Positions 1 through 8,490 of a stretch of DNA of 11,129 bases are shown here, one piece after another. A model generated the notes under the pieces. That model saw only the letters and a program-made list of their open reading frames with translations. It had not been told where the DNA came from and ran no database searches. The position numbers were made by a program, and so were the translations under genes. Position 1 is the first letter of the stretch, and each line of letters opens with the position of its first letter. The stretch comes from Pseudomonadota bacterium (GTDB lineage Bacteria; Pseudomonadota; Alphaproteobacteria; Acetobacterales; Acetobacteraceae), in assembly GCA_021841985.1 (NCBI GenBank), contig JAKCCP010000156.1, positions 1 through 11,129 of the forward strand. Direction: 5' to 3'.

Positions 1-198
1 CCGCCGCCCCCGCCATCGCCCGCCGCGGCCGCCCCCGCGCCGCCCGCGTCGCCCTTGCCGCCGCCGCCGATCTCGCCAAACCTGGCACCGCCGCTGCCGC
101 GTCCGCCGCCGCCAACCCCCCCGGTGCCGCCCCCCCCGGCGCCAACACCCGCGCCTGAAACGCCGCCCTTGCCGGTGCCGCCCCTGCCGCCACCGCCA
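1..198 (+). repeat. Low-complexity proline-codon tract in tolA
   Basis: About 66 codons dominated by CCG, CCC and CCA encode a proline-rich stretch with interspersed Ala, Thr and Val. There is no regular tandem unit. It is likely an extended, rigid periplasmic spacer, functionally like the linker of TonB. Such tracts often vary in length between strains and are prone to assembly error. Confidence 0.7.
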
Positions 199-687
199 AC
201 AGAGAGCGCCACCAGCCAGCCCAATCCGACCAAGAACACGGCGCCCGAGAGCGACGCGCTGGAAGCGACGCTGGAAAAACTGCGGGCGCTACAGAAACAG
301 ACCACGCCCCCCAAGGCGCGTGCCAACCCGCAAGCCGGCGGCGCGCCCAATGGTGGGGGCGCGCGCACCGGCAGCGATACCAGTGCCCTGTCAGCCGATC
401 AGCGCGCCTCGATCGGCGATCACGTGCGCGAATGCTGGACCTATGATCCCGGTGCCAAGGACGCCAACCAGCTCCAGGTGCATCTCCAGGTGATCACCGA
501 CGAGAACGGCGTCGCCCGTGTCGTCCATGTCGCGGGCAGCGATCTCGGGCGGATGAGCGATCCGGAATTCCGCGCTTTCGCCGAGCGCGCGGTGCGCGCC
601 GTGCTTGACCCCCATTGCGCCAACCTGCCGCTACCCAAAGATATGCTCGGCCAGCGGCGCACGCTCGATTTCCGCTTCAGCCCCTGA
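1..687 (+). CDS. tolA: TolA, C-terminal part (5' end outside the window)
   Basis: The frame is open from base 1 to a TGA at 685-687, giving 228 visible residues of a protein whose start lies upstream. TolA spans the inner membrane and periplasm and couples the TolQR proton motor to TolB and Pal. The first ~66 visible residues are very proline-rich (runs of PPPP), where Escherichia coli TolA has a Lys/Ala-rich helix. A short charged segment (EATLEKLRALQKQ) and a Gly/Ala-rich linker follow. The last ~90 residues look like the TolA/TonB-type C-terminal domain: helix, VHLQVITDENG beta hairpin, a helix with FAERAVRAVL, and a final strand LDFRFSP. Two cysteines in this domain (visible residues 145 and 206) probably form the disulfide known in TolA domain III. 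tolB follows after 33 bases, consistent with one operon. The domain is short and divergent, so the name rests partly on position next to tolB. A generic TonB-like protein is the alternative. Confidence 0.85.
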   Translation, partial: PPPPPSPAAAAPAPPASPLPPPPISPNLAPPLPRPPPPTPPVPPPPAPTPAPETPPLPVPPLPPPPTESATSQPNPTKNTAPESDALEATLEKLRALQKQTTPPKARANPQAGGAPNGGGARTGSDTSALSADQRASIGDHVRECWTYDPGAKDANQLQVHLQVITDENGVARVVHVAGSDLGRMSDPEFRAFAERAVRAVLDPHCANLPLPKDMLGQRRTLDFRFSP

Positions 688-705
688 ATAATCAGCCCCT
701 GGCGC

Positions 706-711
706 GAGGAG
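706..711 (+). promoter_or_regulatory. Ribosome binding site deciding the tolB start
   Basis: GAGGAG lies 9 bases before the ATG at 721 and only 3 bases before the in-frame TTG at 715. The ATG is therefore the better start. Confidence 0.7.
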
Positions 712-720
712 CCTTTGCCC

Positions 721-2145
721 ATGACCTCTATCGGCACCGAATTTTCTTCCCCATCCGGCCTGCTCGGAAGGCATGCCGCACTCGGCCGGCGTGCCCTATT
801 CGGCGCGGCCGCCGCCGGCGCCGCTGTCCTGCCGGTGGCCGCGCAGCAGGGGCCGGCGCCGGCCGCCCCCGGCAAGCCCGGCGCGCCGAGCGCGGTGATC
901 GATGTCAACCGCGCCCGAGCTGCCCCCATCCCGATCGCCATCCCGGAATTTACCAGCGGCAGCGCCGCCAACCCCACGCTCGGCCGCGACATGGTCCAGG
1001 TGATCACCGCCGATCTCGCGAATTCCGGCCTGTTCAAGCCGCTCGATCCGGCTTCCTTCATCCAGGCGGCGGAAAACCTGGGCGAGGTGCCGAAATGGAA
1101 CGATTGGAAGGTGATCGGGGCCCAGGCGCTGGTCACCGGGCGGGTGCAGAATACCGACGGACAGGTACGGGTCGAATTCCGCCTCTGGGACGTGCTGCCC
1201 GAGCAGCAGATCCAAGGCACCGCCTATACCACGAATGCGGCCAACTGGCGGCGCATCAGCCATATCATCGCCGATGTGATCTATCAGCGGCTGCTCGGCG
1301 AGAAGGGCTATTTCGATACAAGGATCATTTATATCTCGGGCACCGGGCCGCGCAACCGACGTGTCAAGCGGCTCGCCATCATGGATCAGGACGGCGCCAA
1401 TAACCGGTTTCTCTCGGATGGTTCCTGGCTGGTCCTGACGCCGCGCTTTCATCCGACGCGCGACGAGATCGCTTTCATGAGCTACGCCAACAACCGCCCG
1501 CGGGTCTATATCTTCGACCTCGGCACGGGCCGCCAGCGGATGCTCGGCGAATGGCGCGGCATGACCTTCGCGCCCCGCTTCAGCCCCGATGGCGGCAAGG
1601 TCATCCTCTCCGAGACCCGCGGCGGGGGATCGAACATCTATGTCATCGATCTCGCGAGCGGACGGGAGACCCAGCTCACCGATTCGGGGGCGATCGATGT
1701 CAGCCCCTGCTACAGCCCCGATGGCAGCCAGATCGTCTTCAATTCTGACCGCGGCGGCGATCAGCAGCTCTATGTCATGAACCCCGACGGCTCGAACGTG
1801 CGGCGCATCAGCTTCGGCAGCGGGCGCTATGCGACGCCGGTGTGGTCGCCGCGCGGCGACCTGATCGCCTATACGCATCTCGGCGGCGACGCCTGGGGCA
1901 TCGGGGTGATGCACCCCGACGGCAGCGGCGAGCGCATTCTCTCGCAAGGTTTCGCGGTGGAGGGGCCGACCTTTTGCCCCAATGGGCGGGTGATCATGTT
2001 CTGGCGCGAGACGCCGGCCCGCGATTCGCGTGGCGATGGCTATTCTTCCCGCCTGGTCAGCATCGATATCACCGGCTTCCATGAGCGGGTCGCCCCGACG
2101 CCGACCGATGCGACCGATCCCGCCTGGTCGCCGCTTGGCGCCTGA
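721..2145 (+). CDS. tolB: TolB, periplasmic beta-propeller of the Tol-Pal system
   Basis: This gene encodes 474 residues from the ATG at 721. TolB is a soluble periplasmic protein that binds Pal through its propeller and TolA through its N-terminus, helping outer-membrane invagination at division. After an N-terminal leader comes the TolB N-domain (about residues 60-200, with IAIPEF and a VTGRVQ strand). A six-bladed-type propeller follows, built from PD40 repeats visible as FSPDG, YSPDG, WSPRG and FCPNG with intervening IYVIDLASG and LYVMNPDGS strands. It ends WSPLGA, as usual for the family. The leader is unusual: about 20 polar residues precede RRALF (R23, R24), then an Ala-rich stretch and a likely cleavage site after PVAA (residue ~41). 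This resembles a twin-arginine (Tat) signal rather than a plain Sec signal. The length is slightly above the usual ~430 because of the long leader. The gene lies 33 bases after tolA, and an intrinsic terminator follows its stop. Confidence 0.97.
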   Translation: MTSIGTEFSSPSGLLGRHAALGRRALFGAAAAGAAVLPVAAQQGPAPAAPGKPGAPSAVIDVNRARAAPIPIAIPEFTSGSAANPTLGRDMVQVITADLANSGLFKPLDPASFIQAAENLGEVPKWNDWKVIGAQALVTGRVQNTDGQVRVEFRLWDVLPEQQIQGTAYTTNAANWRRISHIIADVIYQRLLGEKGYFDTRIIYISGTGPRNRRVKRLAIMDQDGANNRFLSDGSWLVLTPRFHPTRDEIAFMSYANNRPRVYIFDLGTGRQRMLGEWRGMTFAPRFSPDGGKVILSETRGGGSNIYVIDLASGRETQLTDSGAIDVSPCYSPDGSQIVFNSDRGGDQQLYVMNPDGSNVRRISFGSGRYATPVWSPRGDLIAYTHLGGDAWGIGVMHPDGSGERILSQGFAVEGPTFCPNGRVIMFWRETPARDSRGDGYSSRLVSIDITGFHERVAPTPTDATDPAWSPLGA

Positions 2146-2177
2146 GTGTCCGAAAGCCTCCAACCGGCAGGAAAATC

Positions 2178-2213
2178 GCCGGGGAAACCAAATTTCCCAC
2201 GCGGCTTTCTTTT
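2178..2213 (+). terminator. Rho-independent terminator after tolB
   Basis: GGGAAA (2182-2187) pairs perfectly with TTTCCC (2193-2198) around a CCAAA loop. The stem is extended by GCCG (2178-2181) with CGGC (2202-2205) across a 3-base bulge. TTTCTTTT (2206-2213) follows at once. The hairpin starts 33 bases after the tolB stop, so it should end most tolAB transcription before pal. Confidence 0.72.
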
Positions 2214-2295
2214 GCACGGGCAAGCGATTTCCGCCCGCTGGGGCGCTGAATGCGCAGAACAGTCATGCTTTATGCGGAGATTAACACGAGATGGC

Positions 2296-2325
2296 TTGAC
2301 CGTTATCGAAACGGTGGAGTATGCG
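2296..2325 (+). promoter_or_regulatory. Candidate pal promoter overlapping a 12-base dyad
   Basis: TTGACC at 2296-2301 is a good -35 element. An 18-base spacer leads to TATGCG at 2320-2325, a weak -10 with three of six consensus bases. A perfect dyad, ACCGTT (2299-2304) and AACGGT (2310-2315) with 5 bases between, overlaps the -35 and the spacer, where a repressor or activator could bind. It lies between the tolB terminator and pal, so a promoter is expected about here. The exact hexamers are uncertain. Confidence 0.4.
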
Positions 2326-2342
2326 CCTTATGTGCGTTCAGC

Positions 2343-2393
2343 AAGGGCCCCTCAGGCCTTCGCCGCAGCGTGCATCCCCGCCGCGAGGCACGC
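2343..2393 (+). other. Hairpins in the pal 5' leader
   Basis: Between the candidate promoter and pal there are two possible RNA hairpins. AAG and GCC (2343-2349, one bulged G) pair with GGC and CTT (2355-2360). GCGTGC (2368-2373) pairs with GCACGC (2388-2393) around a 14-base loop. Both are modest and could be chance in G+C-rich DNA. They do not occlude the AGGGA ribosome binding site at 2419-2423. I see no known riboswitch. Confidence 0.25.
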
Positions 2394-2418
2394 AGGTAAC
2401 AGCTAGGCACCCAGATTT

Positions 2419-2423
2419 AGGGA
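2419..2423 (+). promoter_or_regulatory. Ribosome binding site deciding the pal start
   Basis: AGGGA lies 9 bases before the ATG at 2433. Two other in-frame ATGs (2427 and 2439) are 3 and 15 bases from it, so 2433 has the best spacing. Confidence 0.6.
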
Positions 2424-2432
2424 CGAATGACA

Positions 2433-2912
2433 ATGAACATGAAAATTCTTGGCGCCTTCGCCGCCGTCGCGCTTCTGGCGGCGTGCAACCAAACCCCCGC
2501 TCCAACCACCGCCGCCTCTGGCTCCGGTGCCGCCGCAGCTCCCTCCGGCCCGGTTCCGGGCAGCGAGCAGGATCTGGTGCAGAATGTCGGTGATCGCGTT
2601 TTCTTCGCCTTTGACAAATCCAACCTGAGCGACGAGGCGAAATCGACCCTCACCCGCCAAGCGGAATGGCTGAAGAAGTATCCGCAAGTCCAGATCCAGA
2701 TCGCTGGCAATTGCGATGACCGCGGCACTGAGGAATACAACCTCGCCCTCGGCCAGCGCCGTGCCAATGCCTCGCGGGACTTCCTGGTCTCGCAGGGTGT
2801 CGCCGCTTCGCGCATCACCACGATCAGCTACGGCAAGGATCGTCCGACCGCGATGGGCGATAACGAGCAGGCCTGGGCGCAGAACCGCAACTCCATCACC
2901 TCGGTTCGCTGA
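2433..2912 (+). CDS. pal: Pal, peptidoglycan-associated outer-membrane lipoprotein
   Basis: This gene encodes 159 residues. Pal is anchored in the outer membrane by its lipid, binds peptidoglycan non-covalently and is recruited to the septum by Tol proteins. A short charged start (MNMK) and hydrophobic segment end in the lipobox LAAC with Cys18 as the lipidation site. Asn follows at +2, which is compatible with Lol export to the outer membrane. Residues ~21-45 are an Ala/Pro/Ser linker. The OmpA-like domain covers ~48-157, with VFFAFDKSNL, AGNCDDRGTEEYNLALGQRRA and ISYGKDRP. Asp95 and Arg110, 15 residues apart, match the diaminopimelate-binding Asp/Arg pair of OmpA-like domains. The ATG at 2427 would add two residues and 2439 would remove two. 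Terminators before and after suggest a transcript of its own, which would suit a highly abundant lipoprotein. Confidence 0.97.
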   Translation: MNMKILGAFAAVALLAACNQTPAPTTAASGSGAAAAPSGPVPGSEQDLVQNVGDRVFFAFDKSNLSDEAKSTLTRQAEWLKKYPQVQIQIAGNCDDRGTEEYNLALGQRRANASRDFLVSQGVAASRITTISYGKDRPTAMGDNEQAWAQNRNSITSVR

Positions 2913-2920
2913 GCCGCGAC

Positions 2921-2942
2921 CAGCCGGCTGGTTGGCCGGCTG
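2921..2942 (+). other. Hairpin just after the pal stop
   Basis: CAGCCGGC (2921-2928) pairs perfectly with GCCGGCTG (2935-2942) around a 6-base loop, starting 8 bases after the pal stop. No T-tract follows, so it is not a terminator alone. It may protect the 3' end of pal mRNA or act with the terminator 12 bases downstream. Confidence 0.45.
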
Positions 2943-2954
2943 ACATCGATGGGA

Positions 2955-2993
2955 CGCCGGCGGCCGGGCACGGCCGCCGGTGCTGTTTTGTCT
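2955..2993 (+). terminator. Rho-independent terminator after pal
   Basis: CCGGCGGCC (2957-2965) pairs perfectly with GGCCGCCGG (2972-2980) around a 6-base loop. One G-T and one C-G pair extend the stem to 11. The T-rich tail (2984-2993, containing TTTT) is interrupted and shorter than ideal. This should end or attenuate pal transcription before cpoB, which could have its own promoter or depend on read-through. A TTGTCG (3026-3031) and CAGAAA (3049-3054) pair with 17-base spacing is a weak promoter candidate for cpoB. Confidence 0.6.
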
Positions 2994-3081
2994 CCGCCAG
3001 CGTTTCGCGCGGCCGTCTCGGGGGCTTGTCGCGGCCGCTGGAGCGGTGCAGAAAACCCCCGTTGCCCTAGGGGAAAGCCGC

Positions 3082-4035
3082 ATGAAATCTTTGCTGATGG
3101 CCGTGCTGGCCGCGTTTCTCCTGCTCGCCTGCCGCCCCGCCGCCTGGGCGCAGGTCGAGAGCCGGGAAGGGATCGAGCTACAGAACCAGATACTGCAATT
3201 GCGTCACGATCTTGACGCGGTGCAAAAGCGGCTCAGCGCGTCCGGCGGCTCGGCTTTGGGCAGTGCCGCGAAATCAACCGCGACCGCGCCGGCCAACGAT
3301 CTCTTGCCGCAATTGCTCGACCGGGTTTCGGCGCTCGAGGAACGGATGCGCGAACTGCGCGGCCGGGTCGATGAACTGGACAACCGGACACAGCAGCAGA
3401 ACGCTGATCTTGGCAAACAGATCGGCGACCTCGATTTCCGCGTCCAGACGCTGGAGGGTGGCCACCCGGCGGAGGGCGCTCACGCGCCCTCGCCACTTGC
3501 TGGACCAACCAGCGGCGGCGGCGTCATCGGCGGGACAGCGACGCCGCCACCGAGCGTGAGCCCACCGCCCACCCCCCTCGGCACGCTGCCGGTCATCAAG
3601 CCCGACGCGACGGCGGAGGCGACCCCACAGGCCGCGAACAAGGTGGCGCGGCCGACGCCAGAGGCCTTGCTGCAACGCGGCAACGCGGCTCTGGCCCATC
3701 ACGACTATGCCGTAGCCGAGGAGTCGGCGCAGCAAGTGCTGGCGACGGCGAAGGGCCCGCATGCCGTCGATGCCCAGTTCCTGCTCGGCCAGTCGCTCGA
3801 GGCCCAGCATGACTATCAGAAGGCGGCGCTGGCCTTCGACACCGCCTATAAGGGCGCGCCGACCGGGCCGCATGCCGAGGACTCGCTGCTCGGCCTCGCC
3901 GGCGCGCTCACCGCGCTGGGCGCCAAGCCGGCAGCCTGCACGGCGCTCGACAAGCTGCGCCGCGAATTTCCAACCGAGCGCGCGGCGGTGCGCGAACGTG
4001 CCGCCGCGCTGCGCCAGCGTGCCGGCTGCGGCTGA
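3082..4035 (+). CDS. cpoB: CpoB (YbgF), Tol-Pal-associated TPR protein
   Basis: This gene encodes 317 residues from the ATG at 3082, preceded by TAGGGGA 7 bases upstream. An upstream in-frame start near 2980 would put non-homologous residues before the signal peptide and lie in the terminator, so I reject it. CpoB is periplasmic, binds TolA and coordinates outer-membrane constriction with PBP1B activity in E. coli. Visible parts are a signal peptide (1-23), heptad-like coiled coils at ~28-52 and ~73-125, a Pro/Gly/Ala linker at ~126-190, and TPR helices at ~191-312 (QRGNAALAHHDYAVAE, AQFLLGQSLEAQHDYQKA). The C-terminal ACTALDKLRREFP is typical of the family. The leader contains LLAC (Cys17) and also AWA before Gln24, so lipoprotein and signal peptidase I processing both look possible. 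tilS probably begins inside its last codons. Confidence 0.93.
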   Translation: MKSLLMAVLAAFLLLACRPAAWAQVESREGIELQNQILQLRHDLDAVQKRLSASGGSALGSAAKSTATAPANDLLPQLLDRVSALEERMRELRGRVDELDNRTQQQNADLGKQIGDLDFRVQTLEGGHPAEGAHAPSPLAGPTSGGGVIGGTATPPPSVSPPPTPLGTLPVIKPDATAEATPQAANKVARPTPEALLQRGNAALAHHDYAVAEESAQQVLATAKGPHAVDAQFLLGQSLEAQHDYQKAALAFDTAYKGAPTGPHAEDSLLGLAGALTALGAKPAACTALDKLRREFPTERAAVRERAAALRQRAGCG

Positions 4036-5317
4036 AGCGGCGACGCCTGCGGCGTGGCCGGTCACCGCCGGCGAATTCGCCGCCCTCATGGCTGGCCTGG
4101 GGCCGTTTGGCGCCTCTCCCGTGCTCGCTGTCGCGGTCTCCGGCGGCGCCGACAGCATGGCCCTCGCCCTACTCGCCGACGCCTGGGCGCGGGCGCGCGG
4201 CGGGCGGGTGATCGCGCTCATCGTCGATCACGGGTTGCGCCCCGAATCGGCCGCCGAGGCCAGGCTCACCGCCGCGCGGCTGGCTGCCCGCGCCATCCCC
4301 ACTCAGATCATCCGTCTCGACAACCTCGCGCGCGGCCCCGGCCTCGCGGCGCGCGCCCGCGCCGCCCGTTATGCCGCGCTTGCCGCGGCCTGCGCCGCGC
4401 TGGAGCGGGATGGGGCGGGGGTGGTGCATCTTCTGCTCGGCCACCATCAGGGGGACCAGGCGGAAACGCTTCTGATGCGGGCCGGCGCGGGGAGCGGCCC
4501 GGCGGGGCTGGCCGGCATGGCGCCGTGGCGCGCCGCCGGATCGGTCGTGCTGTTACGTCCGCTCCTCGCGCTGCCCCCCGAGCGGCTCCGCGCCAGTTTG
4601 CGCGCGGTGGGCATGGGCTGGGTCGAGGACCCCTCCAATGCCGACCCGCGCGCGCTCCGCACCCGGCTGCGCGGCGCGGTCGCGAGCCCGGCCCGGCGTG
4701 CCGGGTTGAGCGCGGCGGCGGCCGAGCGGGCGGCGGCGCGGAGCGCGCTGGCGGGGCGCATCGCCGCCATTCTCGCCGAGCGCGCGTTGGTGCATCCGGC
4801 GGGCTTCGCGCTGCTCTCGCCCGGCGCGATCGCGCCCGCGGCGCTCGCCGCGCTGATCCAGACGCTGGCTGGCCGCGCCTATCCCCCGCCCGCGGCCGCG
4901 CTTGCGGCGCTCGCCGCGGCGCCGCGCGCGGCGACGCTCGCCGGCGTGCGGCTGCTGCCGGCCGGCCGCCTCGGTGTCGGGCGTTTTCGCGGAGGCTGGC
5001 TGCTGGTGCGCGAGGCCGCGGCCCTGGCCGCACCCGTCACCGCCCGGCCGGGGACTCTCTGGGATGGGCGGTTCCGCCTTCTGGCCCTGCCGGCGGGATT
5101 TCCCGCGATGACACTCGGCGCGCTCGGCGCGGCCGGGCCACCGCTGCGTCGGGCGAGCGCCTGGCCAGCGGCGGTGCTCGGCTCCCTTCCCGCGCTTCGC
5201 GCCGAAGCCGGCTCGGGGACGCTGATCGTACCCCATCTCGGCTACCCCGACCCGGCCGCCGCGGCGGCGTTCGCGATCATTTTCACCCCTCCCCGCCCGC
5301 TCGCCGAGCAGGAATGA
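4019..5317 (+). CDS. tilS: TilS, tRNA(Ile)-lysidine synthase
   Basis: TilS uses ATP to attach lysine to cytidine 34 of the CAU-anticodon isoleucine tRNA, changing both charging and decoding from Met to Ile. It is cytoplasmic and essential in most bacteria. Motifs, numbered from the GTG at 4019, are the PP-loop SGGADS (41-46), IVDHGLRPE (~68-76), [10 protein letters not shown] (141-150), LLRPLL and EDPSN (203-207), followed by an Arg-rich RTRLR. Start choice is uncertain. GTG 4019 gives 432 residues and overlaps cpoB by 17 bases, while ATG 4088 gives 409. I prefer GTG because the [11 protein letters not shown] segment before the ATG looks like the conserved alphaproteobacterial TilS N-terminus, though that is from memory. 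Neither start has a clear Shine-Dalgarno sequence, so translation may be coupled to cpoB. The C-terminal half is extremely Ala-rich, reflecting local G+C content. Confidence 0.9.
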   Translation: MPAAAEAATPAAWPVTAGEFAALMAGLGPFGASPVLAVAVSGGADSMALALLADAWARARGGRVIALIVDHGLRPESAAEARLTAARLAARAIPTQIIRLDNLARGPGLAARARAARYAALAAACAALERDGAGVVHLLLGHHQGDQAETLLMRAGAGSGPAGLAGMAPWRAAGSVVLLRPLLALPPERLRASLRAVGMGWVEDPSNADPRALRTRLRGAVASPARRAGLSAAAAERAAARSALAGRIAAILAERALVHPAGFALLSPGAIAPAALAALIQTLAGRAYPPPAAALAALAAAPRAATLAGVRLLPAGRLGVGRFRGGWLLVREAAALAAPVTARPGTLWDGRFRLLALPAGFPAMTLGALGAAGPPLRRASAWPAAVLGSLPALRAEAGSGTLIVPHLGYPDPAAAAAFAIIFTPPRPLAEQE

Positions 5318-5328
5318 GGGAGACCCGC

Positions 5329-5421
5329 ATGATTGGGGATGCGCAAAGCCTTCCGACACCCTATGTTCTATCGATGGACCGGCCCGCAGGAGAGCTCGCG
5401 CGGGGGCCGGCGAGGCGTTAG
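5329..5421 (+). CDS. Possible small ORF between tilS and ftsH
   Basis: There are 30 codons from the ATG at 5329 to a TAG at 5419-5421. AGGGAG (5317-5322) sits 6 bases before the ATG, which is better than the site of any gene around it. An in-frame ATG at 5314 overlaps the tilS stop as ATGA and would give 35 residues. The peptide has no hydrophobic membrane segment and ends in a basic, Pro/Gly/Ala-rich tail. I recognise no family. It could be a leader peptide for ftsH, a small protein, or chance. The 154-base gap it occupies otherwise holds only the palindrome CCTCGATCGAGG (5441-5452) and no convincing promoter. Confidence 0.3.
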   Translation: MIGDAQSLPTPYVLSMDRPAGELARGPARR

Positions 5422-5471
5422 GCGGGCGGGCTGAGACAGGCCTCGATCGAGGGGCCACGGGGTCGGATCAT

Positions 5472-7403
<1,932 letters not shown>

Positions 7404-7415
7404 GACGGCCTGGTC

Positions 7416-8450
7416 GTGCGGCTGATCGAGCCGCTCGGTCTGCTGGACGGCCCGGCGGCGGCGGAAGCCGTGGCCGCTCAGCGCGCGCGCTGGCTTGGCG
7501 GCGGGAATCTGGCTTTTTCTCTCGCCCGATTGATCAGCGCGGATGGTTCGCACCTGCTGCCGGTTGCCGAAATTCCCCCCGCCTGGGCCGAGACCTTGGC
7601 TCGTCTCACAGTGCCGCGCGCGCCTTGGGCGGGTCTCGCCCCGGACGTGCCGGCGGTGATGGGGATCCTCAACGTCACCCCCGATAGTTTCAGCGATGGC
7701 GGGCGGTATTCCGGGCACGAGGACGCGATCGCCGCCGGGCTGGCGATGGCCGAGGCGGGGGCGGCGATCATCGATATCGGCGGCGAGAGCACGCGGCCAG
7801 GCAGTGCCGAGGTGCCGGCGGCGGAGGAGCGGGCGCGCATCCTGCCCGTGGTGCGGGGGCTGGCGCGCCAGGGGGTTCTGGTCTCGGTCGATACCCGCCA
7901 CGCCGCCACCATGGCGGCGGCGCTCGATGCCGGGGCGGCGATTATCAACGACGTTTCCGGCCTGACCTTTGACCCTGCCGCCCGGGCGCTGGTAGCCGCG
8001 CGCGGTTGCCCGGTCGTGATCATGCACATGCGCGGCACGCCGGCGACGATGAAATCGAGCGCGACCTATGGCGATGTCGCGGTCGAGGTGGTGGCCGAGC
8101 TGGCCGCGCGGCTCGAAGAGGCGATCGCGGCGGGCGTCGCCCGCGAGCGCATCGCGCTCGACCCCGGCTTCGGCTTCGCCAAGGAAGGGACGCAGAATCT
8201 CGACCTGCTGCGCCGGCTCGCGCTGTTCGCCAATCTCGGCTGTCCGCTGCTCATCGGGGTTTCGCGCAAGCGCCTGGTTGGGCTCGCCGCGGGCGAGACG
8301 GCGGCGCCGCGCCGCGCGCCGGGCTCGATCGCGGCCGGGCTTTACGCGCTTGGTCATGGCGCGTTCATTCTTCGCGTCCATGATGTGGCCGAAACCGTGC
8401 AGGCCGTGCGCGTCTGGCGGAGCCTTTCGCAGGGGGCGGCGGTGGCGTAA
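7416..8450 (+). CDS. folP: FolP, dihydropteroate synthase
   Basis: FolP condenses p-aminobenzoate with hydroxymethyl-dihydropterin diphosphate to make dihydropteroate in folate synthesis, and it is the sulfonamide target. This gene encodes 344 residues from a GTG. AGGA (7402-7405, overlapping the ftsH stop) lies 10 bases upstream. The TIM-barrel motifs are all visible: [13 protein letters not shown] (84-96), GGESTRPG (122-129), SVDT (157-160), NDVSG (178-182), HMRGTP (204-209), DPGFGFAKE (249-257), GVSRK (281-285) and RVHDV (320-324). About 80 residues precede the barrel, against only ~15-20 in E. coli. This extension (IEPLGLLDG...) seems common in alphaproteobacterial FolP, from memory. The order ftsH-folP-glmM is the same as in E. 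coli, supporting the call. Confidence 0.96.
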   Translation: MRLIEPLGLLDGPAAAEAVAAQRARWLGGGNLAFSLARLISADGSHLLPVAEIPPAWAETLARLTVPRAPWAGLAPDVPAVMGILNVTPDSFSDGGRYSGHEDAIAAGLAMAEAGAAIIDIGGESTRPGSAEVPAAEERARILPVVRGLARQGVLVSVDTRHAATMAAALDAGAAIINDVSGLTFDPAARALVAARGCPVVIMHMRGTPATMKSSATYGDVAVEVVAELAARLEEAIAAGVARERIALDPGFGFAKEGTQNLDLLRRLALFANLGCPLLIGVSRKRLVGLAAGETAAPRRAPGSIAAGLYALGHGAFILRVHDVAETVQAVRVWRSLSQGAAVA

Positions 8451-8490
8451 AGCTCCGCGCGGGGGCGAGGGAGAAGGGAGTTTTTGGCTG

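Noticed and set aside
796..2223. Minus-strand open frame of 475 codons opposite tolB
   Set aside because: It mirrors the tolB propeller codons and extends through the terminator. No motif or plausible start context was found.
2217..2237. Hairpin CGGGC with GCCCG after the tolB terminator
   Set aside because: A 5-bp stem with an 11-base loop is easily expected by chance at this G+C content.
2146..2406. 86-codon plus-strand frame beginning GTG right after the tolB stop
   Set aside because: It runs through the tolB terminator and the candidate pal promoter, has no ribosome binding site and resembles no known protein.
5333..5371. TTGGGG and TATGTT as a promoter for ftsH, or ACCCTATGTTC as a heat-shock -10
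   Set aside because: The hexamer spacing is 23 bases, and no CTTG-type heat-shock -35 lies at the right distance.
4054..5421. 455-codon plus-strand frame overlapping tilS
   Set aside because: It is the +1 shadow of tilS, with an Arg/Gly/Ala-rich translation. Only its last 30 codons, beyond tilS, are considered separately as a small ORF.
5431..5436. CTGAGA upstream of ftsH, which resembles part of a THI-box
   Set aside because: The other conserved TPP-riboswitch parts are absent and ftsH is not a thiamine gene. None was found before thiD either.
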